Source of the DNA: Chinchilla lanigera
Lineage: Eukaryota; Chordata; Mammalia; Rodentia; Chinchillidae
NCBI RefSeq assembly: GCF_000276665.1
Contig: NW_004955437.1
Coordinates: 5,506,515 to 5,570,514, forward strand
Length of the DNA: 64,000 nucleotides
Direction: 5' to 3'
The notes below the pieces were generated by a model. That model was not told where the DNA came from and made no database searches. It worked only from the letters and a program-made list of their open reading frames with translations. Below are positions 12,010 through 21,819 of this stretch, piece by piece. Both the position numbers and the translations under genes were made by a program. Position 1 is the first letter of the stretch, and each line of letters starts with the position of its first letter.

Positions 12010-12690
12010 GTCCCACCTCCTTCCCTTCCTCTTCACTTCTGTCCCCTTCTCCTCCTCTCCCTTTCTCCTCTCCTCCCCTCCCTCTAGTCCCTCCCCTCCC
12101 TTTCCCCTCCCCCTTCCTCTCCCCTCCCCCTTCCCCTCCCCCTCNNNNNNNNNNNNNNNNNNNNNNNNNNNNNNNNNNNNNNNNNNNNNNNNNNNNNNNN
12201 NNNNNNNNNNNNNNNNNNNNNNNNNNNNNNNNNNNNNNNNNNNNNNNNNNNNNNNNNNNNNNNNNNNNNNNNNNNNNNNNNNNNNNNNNNNNNNNNNNNN
12301 NNNNNNNNNNNNNNNNNNNNNNNNNNTCCTCCTCCTCCTCCTTCTCCTTCTTCTTTTACGCCTCCTCCTCCTCCTCCTTCTCCTCCTCCTCCCCCTCCTT
12401 CTTCTCCTTCTTCTTTTTCTTCTTCTTCTCCTTCTTCTTCTTCTTCTTCTTCTTCTTCTTCTTCTTCTTCTTCTTCTTCTTCTTCTTCTTCTTCTTCGTC
12501 CCCTTCCTCCTCCCCCTCCCCTCCCTCTCTCCCTCTCTCCTTCCCCCTTCCCCCTCCTTCCCCTTCTCCTTCTCCTCCTCCTCCATCTTCTCCTCCTCCT
12601 CCTCCTCCTTCTTCTTCTTCTTCTCCTCCTCCTTTTCCTTCTTCTTCTTTTTCTCCTCCTCCTCCTCTTCCTTCTCCTTCTCCTTCTTTG
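12010..12690 (+). repeat. Very long polypyrimidine (CCT/CTT)n tract with internal gap
   Basis: Nearly pure C/T on the + strand: CCCCTCCCCTTC-type left of the gap, then (TCC)n, (CTT)n and mixed runs to 12,690. An uninterrupted CTT array occupies roughly 12,430-12,497. The 182 N (12,145-12,326) lie inside it, so the true array length is unknown. It generates long poly-Leu, poly-Ser or poly-Arg frames that are not genes. Confidence 0.95.
12145..12326. other. Assembly gap of 182 N
   Basis: The gap falls inside the polypyrimidine repeat, which is hard to sequence and assemble. Confidence 0.98.
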
Positions 12691-12724
12691 TACTGAGAAT
12701 TGAACCCAGGGCATTACTGAGCTA
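12684..12724 (-). repeat. Short ID remnant, antisense
   Basis: TTTGTACTGAGAATTGAACC then CAGGGCATTACTGAGCTATG: an internally deleted antisense ID at the right edge of the polypyrimidine tract. Confidence 0.6.
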
Positions 12725-12728
12725 TGCA

Positions 12729-13400
12729 TTGAGATCTAAACATATAGTGAATGCATAAATTTTTAAAATCTATTGCAGCAGAAAACACATTGCCATTAAT
12801 TCATCTCAAAATCCTCCCACTCGCTTCCAACACACTTACCCCACTGTCCTTGCCACTTTCTGAAGCAGTTCTGGAAGTCCTCTTTTGTGAGTGTCTTTAG
12901 AAGGTGTGATGAAAAATATATGACGAATGCTGTTGCCAAGGGCCATCCGACGCAAAGGCCAGCTCATAAAGACATGGCCTTGTGTACTCATCCACCTTAC
13001 TCACCTGACCTGGCAGCACATGACTTCTGGCTCTTCCCTAAAATCACAACGACCATTAAAAGCAAACATTTTAAATCGATTCAGGACATCACGGGCCACA
13101 GCAATGCAACTAAAGACACTCACAGAAGAGGACTTCCAGGACTGCTTCAGGATGTGGCAAGAACAGTGGGATAAGTGTGTTCGGCACAAGGAGGGCTATT
13201 GTGAGGGAGATTCATGGCTATGTGTCTTTTACTGCAATGAACTGTTTTTAAATTTCGCCCTATCGGGGCTGGAGATTTAGCTCAGCGGCGCAGTGCCTGC
13301 CTGGCAAGCGCGAGGTTGAGTTTGATTACCAGTACCAGAAAAAAAATAAAAAATTTTAAAAATTTAAAAAATAAAATTCACCATATTTTTCATCACATCT
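12729..13400 (+). mobile_element. Palindromic mariner-derived DNA transposon, copy 1 (MARNA-like)
   Basis: Left arm 12,765-12,900 is the reverse complement of right arm 13,110-13,250: CTTTCTGAAGCAGTTCTGG on the left pairs with CCAGGACTGCTTCAGGATG on the right. The loop (12,901-13,109) encodes a broken mariner transposase end, HPPYSPDLAAHDFWLFPK, where the D in HDF (codon 13,022-13,024) corresponds to the third catalytic Asp of mariner DD34D. The frame then shifts to a segment ending ...CRMWQEQWDKC-like in the right arm (EDFQDCFRMWQEQWDKC, then YCEGDS). Non-functional. The right end is interrupted by an ID SINE. Naming it MARNA is from memory; the fold-back structure is read directly. Confidence 0.75.
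13265..13370 (+). repeat. ID SINE inserted in mariner copy 1
   Basis: GGGGCTGGAGATTTAGCTCA, GCCTGCCTGGCAAGCGCGAG, then an A/T-rich tail. The transposon end resumes after it (CACCATATTTTTCATC). Confidence 0.85.
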
Positions 13401-13442
13401 CATACATCTCTAGCCCTTTTTAAATTATTATGTATTTTCTTA

Positions 13443-13541
13443 AAATTTTTTTATACAGGGTCTCACTAAGTCCTTAAATTGCCTACCCTCCTGCCTCAGC
13501 CTCCCAGAGTGCTGGGATTACAGGCAGGGGCCACCACACTT
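13443..13541 (-). repeat. B1 SINE, antisense
   Basis: TACAGGGTCTCACTAAGTCC, CCTCCTGCCTCAGCCTCCC, GTGCTGGGATTACAGGC, CCACCACACTTC. Internally shortened. Confidence 0.8.
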
Positions 13542-13606
13542 CACTTCCCTGAGTCTTTTTCTATCCTCTTCCGCACACCTGCCCCTCTCTGCCTCCCTCA
13601 GCCACG

Positions 13607-13642
13607 CATATCAGAACACTGTCCCATATCAGAACACTGTCC
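13607..13642 (+). repeat. Perfect 18-bp tandem duplication
   Basis: CATATCAGAACACTGTCC occurs twice head to tail with no mismatch (13,607-13,624 and 13,625-13,642). Confidence 0.9.
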
Positions 13643-14718
13643 ACCCTCCATGAGAATGCCTTCCCCACCTCAAGCCAGAGGTACCATCTCCCTCCTTCAG
13701 CTTCCTACAGCACTACCTCTGTCCGTCTCTAACAGTACAAACCCTTTACGCTCAGAAATCACAGGGTAAGAGGAAGGGACATGGCATTATTTCTGTCTCA
13801 GTTGAGGTTGCAGAATGAACAGGTACCAACTGGTCTACATCCAGAGTGAGGATCTAGACCAGCCCGGCAGTGCTTGCCAAGGAGGTGGCAAAGAGCCGGG
13901 ACTCAGTGCTGGAGCTAACTTCGAGGCCATGAGAGAGGAAGATAGGGCTGGGCAGATTAGGGAGAGGAAGCCGTGGGGTGGGGGGCTGAGCCTCATGTCT
14001 GCAGGCGCGGAGAGCGAGATGAGGTGTGAGGTTCAGGACTCACACCTGGGAAACCTACGGGTCAGAGGCTGCACTCAGACACCCACTTTGATGGCAGAGG
14101 GTGCTGAGGATTCCATGGAGCCTCTGGGAAGGGCTGTCTTTGAAGAATTATCCTGAGCCAGGGCGGTTGGCTAGGGTTGCCTTGTACCGTATTCTTTCCA
14201 AAAGGCTGGACCAAATGAGACAGGGTCCTAGGTAGTGAAGGGATATGAAATGACCCCGGGACTGCACAGACCAACATCGGGGACAGATGACAGGTGAGAA
14301 AGGTCAGCCATGGCTGGGAAGGGGGTGTCTCCAAAGAACCTATGACCTCCCTCCTCCATGAAAGCACAGGGAGGGTGTCGTTAGAGCACTTTTCAGTGCC
14401 GAGCAGGTAAAACCATACCCCCTGGACCCCTGACTCTTTGAAGGAGGGGCGGGAGTTGGGGGAGAGGTAAGCAAACCTTCCATCCCCCTCCTGCTGCAGC
14501 AGCTGGCCCTGGGGTGGGCAGCCAGGGAGACCTTTGAATTTTATATGTAGCCTGGATTAAAAACAAACAAGTTTTATGAAGGGAAATTTCTAGCATCCCT
14601 CCCCCCCAATGCACACAAAGAGAATACCATAACAGACTCATCTGAAACTCCATTTGTTTCAGTGGTTTCCTAGTTCTACTTGAACCCCCTGCCGTTTCCC
14701 CTTCCCCATTGTGTTTTA

Positions 14719-14808
14719 GGGGCCTGGGATATAGCTCAGCAGCACAGCGCCTGCCTGGCAAGTGTGAGGTCGTGAGTTCGATTCCTGGTACCAAAGAAAA
14801 GAAAAGAA
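14719..14808 (+). repeat. ID SINE
   Basis: GGGGCCTGGGATATAGCTCA, CGCCTGCCTGGCAAGTGTGA, GAGTTCGATTCCTGGTACC and an AAAGAAAAG tail. Confidence 0.9.
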
Positions 14809-15109
14809 ACATATTCCCACTTCCCACAAAAATGAAATGGGGAAAAAAAAAAAAAAAAAGAAATGGGAATAACACACACCCTTCTGCATTACAGGCAGAA
14901 CATTTTAGTTACCAAATGCAACAGATTTTTATACATGCAACTAGAGCGTTTTACTGCCTGAATTTTGAGTTTCGGCTCTGTGTGACCTTGGGATAGTGAC
15001 TCCCCCTCTCTGTGCTGCAGTTAATGAAAGTCATGCTCTCCAACCTGATGCCCTCATGTAAGATGTGGACCATGGACGCCCTCTTGGACTGACCACTTGC
15101 TGGGTGGAT

Positions 15110-15300
15110 GGGGGAGGAAGTGACGATGACTACAGGGTCAGGATGGAAAGGATGGTGAGTGAGCATGCCGTGTGTGGTTGGGAACTGGGTGATGTGCCAC
15201 TGGTGTGGTTGGCGTGTGGTGAGGGGTGGGTGGAAGGTGAGTGGCATGTGGCTGTGTGCTGGCATGAGGTTGGCATGTGGGTGGTGGCTGGGGAGGGAGG
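15110..15300 (+). repeat. Degenerate GTG-rich minisatellite-like region
   Basis: Recurring (T)GGCATGTGG, GTGTGGTTGG and GGTGAGTGG motifs at irregular spacing on a strongly G/T-biased + strand. It has no clean period and looks like a decayed tandem array. Confidence 0.4.
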
Positions 15301-16099
15301 CACGCGAGCTATTCACTGGGGCCTGGGGTACGTGATGATTTATCTGATCCGCCTTCCCCTGCGTCTCTCCCCCAGCGGCAGCCGGCTGCATCTCATACAT
15401 ACCAAGGTTCTTCTCCATCAAGAATTCATAATCATCCCAAAATATTCAATGGGGATATGAAATATTTACACACAAGGCACCAGACGATGAAATGAGCCTG
15501 TCCCCAGACCCTGGCAGAAACCAGTCTCCTGCAGGGACGGAAATGGGCTGCAGGGGGGGCGGTCTTCACAGTCGCCGTGTCTCCTCCCAGAGCTCAGGGT
15601 TCCCAGAGGAGTGCATTCCGGGTGGCCGTGTTTGGAGGGTTCCTCCCTGTCCCCTGAGCGGGCACCCTGTCCTGAGCCCTGCACGAGGACAAGGAGGCCT
15701 CTGCCTGGCCGGGGGTGGCAGAGGGGAGGGAGCAGATGAAGCAGAGGGGGCTTGACCTACTTCATCGCCATCCAAAAGCCTGGAAACAGGAGCCATCTCG
15801 GGCTGTGCGGCCCCTCTTCCCCCAAAATGACGCGGGGACCCTCTTTTACTCGCTTGCTTCTCTGCAACAACAGGGAGCTCACTTCTGTCACCGAAGAGGT
15901 GGTAACTTGTAGTTAGAAAGCTCTTCCCTCTGTGGAAATGGCTATAAATCCACTTGCCCGCACTCTTCAGACGGCAACCCTTCAGACCCCCGTGAGGGGT
16001 CACCCGGTCTGTCCCCCCTGCCCGTGTGGGTCCCTGGTGTCTGGAGGCCCCTGGCTGTCGGCGCACTGGGGTGTGCGGGAGCACAGATGGGCCCCTCAG

Positions 16100-16190
16100 C
16101 CGCTGTAATGGCCTCGTCTGTCTAATTAGCATGCAATTAGCCTAATGCATATTTTAACATCGCATCAGAGTTGCTCATCAATCATCCCCA
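16100..16190. promoter_or_regulatory. Homeodomain/POU palindrome, candidate enhancer core
   Basis: CTAATTAGCATGCAATTAG (16,122-16,140) is a dyad: CTAATT and AATTAG flank GCATGC with one extra A. It is followed by CCTAATGCATATTTTAAC (octamer-like ATGCATAT) and CTCATCAATCATCC (PBX/HOX-like TCAATCA). A tetranucleotide repeat starts right after it. No repeat family is evident. Confidence 0.4.
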
Positions 16191-16195
16191 GCCCG

Positions 16196-16196
16196 G

Positions 16197-16230
<34 letters not shown>

Positions 16231-16231
16231 G
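16196..16231 (+). repeat. (GACA)n microsatellite
   Basis: About nine ACAG/GACA units directly downstream of the homeodomain palindrome. Confidence 0.95.
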
Positions 16232-16689
16232 AGTTGGCCCACAGAGCTAGGAGGAAGAAAGTCTTATGAGTGACTTGTCAGGGTTACAGCACCCCCAGAA
16301 GAGCCCGGGGTGCTGTGCAGTGTTAAAAGGCCTAAAGTCCTTTCCTCCAGTTTACAGGACAGCATAACGGTGCTCAGGCCTCAGTTTCTCTTTTGCAGCT
16401 TGACCCCCGCTTGAGCCAGTGGAATTGGCTGTGGCTCCCTGCGAGCGATCTCCCCCAACTGATGCTGTCCCGCCAGCAGGCTGGGAATCTTCTGAGGCCA
16501 GAACCCTGCCCTTCTCTTCCCCTTCCTCTCCTGTCTTCTCCCCACCCCCCTCCACCCAGAATTCCCAGCTAAGGACGATGATCCTGAACAGGAAGAGCAC
16601 CGGACCGGGAGTCACTGAATACATGTGTGATAACGACGGGACCGCCCCTCTCCGCAGAGTCCATCTCCACTGTGTGGAGCGGAGAGAAC

Positions 16690-16860
16690 ACAGGCTTGCC
16701 AGGTAGGTCTGCAATCCACCTCAGCTCCCCACAGTAGCTGGGTGACCTGGGAAAGCATCTTAACCTCTCTGAGCCTGCATTTCCTCCACTGAGAGTGAGT
16801 TCCAGTAATATCTGCCTTATGGGGCTGGTGCGGAATTAAGCAAATTAACACTGCGCTGCC
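16690..16860 (+). repeat. MIR SINE fragment
   Basis: AGTAGCTGGGTGACCTGGGA, TTAACCTCTCTGAGCCTGCA, then GGAATTAAGCAAATTAAC: the MIR core and 3' part. Confidence 0.8.
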
Positions 16861-17137
16861 ACTTAGAGATAACTGAGACACAATGCTTCCCCCTCTCCCT
16901 GCCTCCTGCCTTGAACTCACATGCCTTCCCATGGATTCTGACCGCTTTGCTGGTGGGGAAATTCCTAGCGTACAAAAGGACCCTTCTGGTCAGCACTGGG
17001 CGGGGCCCTGGATGGGGTGGGTGGGTCTCTGCGGAGAAGGTGCAGCATGTGTGAGCAACGCATCTTCCAGAGGGATGAACCGGAACGTGACACTGTCACC
17101 GTCAGACCCCGAGCGGCGGAACACAGAAGCCTAAATA

Positions 17138-17215
17138 TTTCATGGTCAAATTCATCAATAATGGAGACCGAGACTAAATTACATAACTGTCACCTTTCTG
17201 TTAAATAATATTTTC
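17138..17215. promoter_or_regulatory. AT-rich candidate non-coding element
   Basis: ATTTCATGGTCAAATTCATC, GAGACTAAATTACATAACTG and TAAATAATATTTTCTGCAG in a GC-rich neighbourhood, with no repeat signature. Weak support. Confidence 0.15.
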
Positions 17216-17422
17216 TGCAGGGGGCTGGGAGGGGCCTGTGGAGGACTTTATTGCTAGTCATGAATGATTTAGGCTGCAAATAAAGAGATCAGGAAAAAGA
17301 GAAAGAGAGGTGGATTTTCTAGGATCATTTCCCACATGGTCGCCCAGTCCGGGGATGGCTGGAGGGAGGATGCACAGGGTGAGGGTCTTGAGCGAGAAGG
17401 TGCTGGGGACACCTCCATGGAG

Positions 17423-17805
17423 TGTGTTGGACGGCTTTCCATTGCTATTACAAAATGCCTGCAATAAATCAACTTAAAAAGAGGAGAAGCTTATTCTGGC
17501 TTATAGTTTTGTACATTTCAGTCCATGATGGGTTGGCTCCCTGGCTTTTGAGACAAGAGCATGGCTGCACATCATGGCTGAAGCAGGTGGCAGAGAAGCC
17601 GCTCACCTCATGGTGATCAAGAAACAAAGGAGTAAAAGAAAGCCATGGAGTCCAACTGTCCCCTAGGAGGGCTCAGCCCCCAAGGACCTGAGACGTCCCA
17701 CTAGGCCCCAACTACCGGAGGTCGCAGCACCTTCCAGTGGTTCCAAGCTGAGGGCCAAGCCTCTAAGGGGTCCCGTTGGGAGCATTCCAGATCCAAGCCA
17801 CAGCA
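17423..17805 (-). mobile_element. Solo LTR of ERVL-MaLR type
   Basis: Read on the minus strand it starts TGCTGTGGCTTGGATCTG, contains CATGAGGTGAGCGGC, AGCCATGATGTGCAGCC, CATGGACTGAAATG and AAGCCAGAATAAGC, and ends GGAAAGCCGTCCAACACA. This is the order of an MLT1/MT-class MaLR LTR of about 380 bp. TG...CA termini are present, with flanking 5-mers TGGAG and GGGAG (4 of 5 matching) as a probable target duplication. No internal retroviral sequence is attached. Confidence 0.75.
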
Positions 17806-18399
17806 GGGAGGCTTTGGGGATGTATGTTCTGGAGCAGGGTAATCACCAGGCCAACGCTCTGAGGCTTGCTGTCAGGTGGCACATTTTACATGCAACTCAA
17901 AGACACTCAAAGACACCCTGAAATCAGGGCTATGGCTCCCTGTCAAGTAGAAGGGGTGCAGGGCTTGTCTCCCTCATCAGACCCAGGGCTTCCAAGAATA
18001 GGAGAGGTGCCTTCTCCATCAGAGCTGGAACCCCTGCAGTCAGGAGCTGTGTCTTTCTCACTAAACTGGGGACTTCCCAGGCCAGGGCCTGAGCCTCCTC
18101 CGACAGACCGGGAGCTCCCAGAGGAGGCCATGGTGTCTACCTTCTCCGTCAGACTTGGGCAGACCTGAGGGCAGAGCCTGCATCATACCATTTGACTGGA
18201 AGCTTCCTGAGGGAGCCTCCCAAGACCTGCCGGGCTCCCTCCCTGCTTCGCAGATGACGGCGAGCTGTCGCCATCGTGTGGTCTCCACAGCAGGTGGCCC
18301 TCCCTCCCCGGGAAGGGGCCTCGGTGGGCAAGTGCGCCAACTCACCCGGCACCGTCAGCCCGCGTGGGAAGGGCGAGGGGTGGGAGCGCCGTGCCCGCT

Positions 18400-18575
18400 A
18401 AGTGTATAATTACACACTACTTGGGGTAATTTTCTTCTTCCTCAAGAAGCACACGTTGGCCCTGATTTTCCTATCTGCAGATTGTAAGCTCGTAATTAGC
18501 TGCAAATTACCCACACAAGTGACAAATTTTTGTGCTTTCAAGTAAACAGACAAAATACCCACGGTTCATAAATTG
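18400..18575. promoter_or_regulatory. Candidate enhancer with homeodomain and forkhead sites
   Basis: Contains GTATAATTACACACTAC, CTCGTAATTAGCTGCAAATT and AAGTAAACAGACAAAATACC. GTAAACA is a perfect forkhead core and TAATTA a homeodomain core. The composition changes sharply from the GC-rich left flank and no SINE/LINE pattern is visible. Activity is inferred only. Confidence 0.35.
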
Positions 18576-18761
18576 CCTCTCGGTGCAGCAGGCACCTGGC
18601 TCCTGGCGATGCCCACCCTGCCCACATGTGGCAAGGAAGGGGGCGGGCGGCCGCTGTGAGGCCCAAGCCACAGCCACAGGGATGGCAAATGGCATGGCTG
18701 GCCTTGGCCACTCGTCCTGCCTGCTGGCGGAACATGGTAGCCAGTGAGCATGCTGGGCCTA

Positions 18762-18941
18762 GGGCGGGTTTGGCGGTGCATGCCTGTAATCCCAGCTACT
18801 TGGGAGGCTGAGGCAGGAGGATCACAAGTCAGAGTCCAGTGTGGCCAACTTAGTGAGTCCCTGACTCAAAAAATAAAAAAAGGTTGGAGGTGCAGCTCAG
18901 TAGTAAAGAGCCCCTGGAGTCAATAAAGAGAGAGAAAAAAA
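18762..18941 (+). repeat. B4-type SINE (B1-ID fusion)
   Basis: B1 part: GGCGGTGCATGCCTGTAATC, CTTGGGAGGCTGAGGCAGG; then an A-rich joint and a degraded ID part GGTTGGAGGTGCAGCTCAG, with an AAAGAGAGAGAAAA tail. Confidence 0.85.
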
Positions 18942-19289
18942 AATTATGCCACAGAAATTGGCAAATACTACAAATCAGGGCCCTTCCCTCCTGCCTTCCT
19001 TCTTTCTGACCCCTGTAAGGCTGTCATCACCCTGCCACTGTTAGGTGTTTGCACTTTGAGCTCTGGCAAGCCCTGAGCTACCCCCTGAGGAGTTCTGCCT
19101 CCTCAGGGCAGACCACCATGTGGAAGGCCCAATGGGCAGGGAGAGGGCTGGAAGGGAGGAGAACCAGGGAACCCAGACAGCAGCTCATGGAGCCATCCAG
19201 CCACCCCCAGGCTTCAGGGCCGCCCTGGCTGGGGCGCCCAACCTGACTAGAAAGAAGCCATGGGCATTTTGGCCTCAGGAGGCCGCTAA

Positions 19290-19430
19290 GGGCTCAGAGA
19301 TGAACTGTCCCTGCTCTAACCTGTTTGAAGTTACCTACCTGACCTACAGAATTATGATCGAATGAAACATTTCCTGTTTTCAACTATAACGTTTCGGGGG
19401 TGTTTTATTATGTAGCAGTGGATAGCTGAG
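19290..19430 (+). repeat. LTR-like (MaLR) 3' end fragment
   Basis: ACCTACAGAATTATGATCG, then CGTTTCGGGGGTGTTTTATT, ATGTAGCAGTGGATAGCTGA: degenerate form of the LTR end 'cagaattgtgag ... ttttggggtggtttgttacgcagcaatag'. Confidence 0.4.
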
Positions 19431-20392
19431 CTGCCACCTCTCCCTGAGCTGGATGGCCCGTGTCCTCTACCCTTCATTATGCGGCTTCTTGTGTCTCTGC
19501 ATTTCCTGGGTTTGAGAAAGCCCAAAGAGGAGGAGCCCCAAAATGGACACTGTCACCCCAGCAGGGCAGCCTCACCTGGCTCTGAGCCCCCCTGATCTCA
19601 CACAGTGTTCCCTCCCAACCCTATAGACACAGTGGGGGCAGTGTGGGGTCCTGCCGCAGGGGCTGGCATGCGCCGGGAGAGGAACACTCCCCTCCCTTCC
19701 TGTTGACATTTGAACAGGACTAAATTAGGAGACAGGTAAATGCTACTCTCTTCTCCTGGGGACTAGGGAAGAGGAAAGCAGATTTCCCGGGATTCCGGCT
19801 GTTTTGTGCGGCAAGGGTGCTGGGGTGCTGGGGCCTGAGGCCGCTGCAGGGTGAGGGGTGGCTGCCATGGGTTCAGTACCCTCCAGCGGGGGTGCCCGGG
19901 GCTCCCAGTGCCCCTGAGCCCGGGTAAGTCCAGAGCTCCCCACCAGAAGAGATGCCACCGGCCTGTTACTATCTCCAAACTCCTGACAGATACTAATTTT
20001 GGGAGTGAGAAATTGTGATTTCTGAGACGCCTTGGAAATTTCTGAAGTCATACATTATTCTGAATTTTTCATAGCACTGTTTTACATACTTTAAATAATA
20101 ATGAGTGACCGTAAATAATAAACAGTGAGTCGTTTTTCTGTGATTGGGTTGTTAAGTTTCAGGGGTCTTTTGTTCAAAGAAACATATCCTATGAAATGAA
20201 TGGGTTATTATTAGTATGAACTAATATATTTTGACAAGATGACATATTTTAGTGAGTAAAATCACTCCCTACCTGATATAGACCTCTAACAAGCAAAGCT
20301 ATTAAGATAAAGGACTATTAGTAGGAAAGCAATGCCAAATAAAAGTCATTAAAAAATTGAAAGCTAACACAAATATTTAATATTTAAATTTT

Positions 20393-20590
20393 TGTGGGTG
20401 GTGCAGTAGATTGACATGGGGCCTTTAGACTGAGCTATATCCCCGGGTCTTTTCAAATTTTTTATTTTGATCTAAGGGTTTTGATCTAATTTTTTATTTT
20501 GATCCAGGCTGGGCTGGAACTTGCAATCTTCCTGTTTCAGCCTTCCAGAGTACAGGGATTACAGGTCTGTGGCACCACACCTGGCTGAAT
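20393..20590 (-). repeat. B4-type SINE, antisense, with internal duplication
   Basis: Degraded ID part ending GACTGAGCTATATCCCCGGG, then a T-rich joint in which ATTTTTTATTTTGATC(TAAG/TAAT/CAGG) is repeated, then antisense B1 CTGGGCTGGAACTTGCAATC ... CACCACACCTGGC. Confidence 0.75.
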
Positions 20591-20724
20591 TTTTATTCTT
20601 AAAATGACAAATCTTCAACACAGAAAGCATACAGTAATTAACCTAACAGTGCAGATCTTTATTTTGCAATGCGCATTCCAGACCTAGAAAGCAAAAAATG
20701 TCCACGTTGCCATTACTAGAATCA

Positions 20725-21051
20725 TCAAGCATGTGTCCAAAAAACATCTCCAATTTGAGAGTGAAAACACAAGCCTTGTTCTAAAATAATGAAAGTGCTT
20801 TGTCTGCTTGCCCTGGTTTTCTGTCTCCCCCTGAAACTGATCGTGCTTTTGCTCACGGAGATTTTGGATCCATTTCTGACTTTGTGTCTTGAGAATTCTA
20901 CCGCATTCCTATCTTTTTTCTTTGCATTTCTTCCACACTGAATATTCAAAGACTGGAAAATACCAGTGACCGTGACTAGCTGGTATTTGAAAAATGTAAC
21001 ATTCAAACTTCGCAGCAAGGTTAACAGTACTATGCATATAAAAATTGCCAA
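20725..21051 (-). other. Unrecognised 108-codon ORF with downstream poly(A) hexamer
   Basis: An ATG-to-stop frame on the minus strand beginning MAIFICIVLLTLLRSL, with a basic middle (GRNAKKKDRNAVEF). I do not recognise the product. An AATAAA (TTTATT at 20,658-20,663 on +) lies about 60 bases after the stop. The region is AT-rich and not an identified repeat. It could be a terminal exon, a processed pseudogene, an lncRNA or chance. Confidence 0.15.
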
Positions 21052-21459
21052 TTTGAGGGCTTATTTTGCTTCTGAAATTTATTTCTTGAAATACTGCCTA
21101 CAGGACTTGTATAAATTATACAATGTATAAAACCTTATTAATATTTATTTTATTTGTAAAACTGACTCACCAATGGTAGCAGGTAGGACCACAAACATGT
21201 TGTTGATATAGCAGCAACAATTATAGGCAAGACTGCTTAGATACTGACATTCGTGCCTGTCAGCTCCTGTCCCCTGGCTTCCAGAATTGTTAGTATTAAC
21301 CTTCAATTCTATGTATCGGGATCTCAGTTTCTTGCTTTCAATTTAACACAAATAACTCATTCAAATCAGTAACATCTCTTTGTTGATTGTAAAGTTTTAA
21401 TTCTCAGAGGAGAATTATAATACCTCCCCCTCCCATTTAAAAAAAAATTTAGATTTCTT

Positions 21460-21819
21460 TTTTTTTTTTTTTTTGTCTTTTTTGAGACAGGGTCTCAGTG
21501 TGCAGTTCAGGCTGGGCTTGAGCTCACTTTGTAGCCCGGGCTGGTCTTGAACTTGCAATGATCCTCCTGCCTCAGCCTCCTGAGTGCTGGGATTACAGGC
21601 ATGCGCCACCACGCCCGGTTCAAACTTTTTTTTTGGTACCTGTAATTGAACTCCGGACCTTGTGCTTGCCAGGCAGGCGCTTATGCCACTGAGCTGTATC
21701 TCTGGCCCAGACGGGCCTTGAGCTCACTTTGTAGCCCAGGATGGTCTCGAACTTGCAACGATCCTCCTGCCTCAGCCTCCCGAGTGCTGGGATTATAGGC
21801 ATGTGCCACCATGCCTGGC
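21460..21819 (-). repeat. Composite SINE B1-ID-B1 sharing one target-site duplication
   Basis: On + the order is antisense full B1 (21,460-21,620), antisense ID (21,625-21,708: GGTACCTGTAATTGAACTCC ... TGAGCTGTATCTCTGGCCC), then antisense truncated B1 (21,709-21,819). TTAGATTTCTT occurs at 21,449-21,459 and 21,820-21,830, just outside the whole array. The two B1 units share CTTGAGCTCACTTTGTAGCC and the following CCCTCCTGCCTCAGCCTCC-type block. Confidence 0.85.

Noticed and set aside
12008..12703. Long poly-Leu, poly-Ser and poly-Arg frames on both strands
   Set aside because: Translations of the (CCT/CTT)n tract with 182 N inside.
11959..12729. Possible arginine-rich protein
   Set aside because: Artefact of purine tract on the minus strand.
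12887..13280. Functional mariner/SETMAR-like transposase gene
   Set aside because: Frame shift between the HPPYSPD segment and the C-terminal segment, no N-terminal two-thirds, and palindromic structure.
16196..16231. CRISPR-like direct repeats
   Set aside because: A tetranucleotide microsatellite without spacers; vertebrate DNA.
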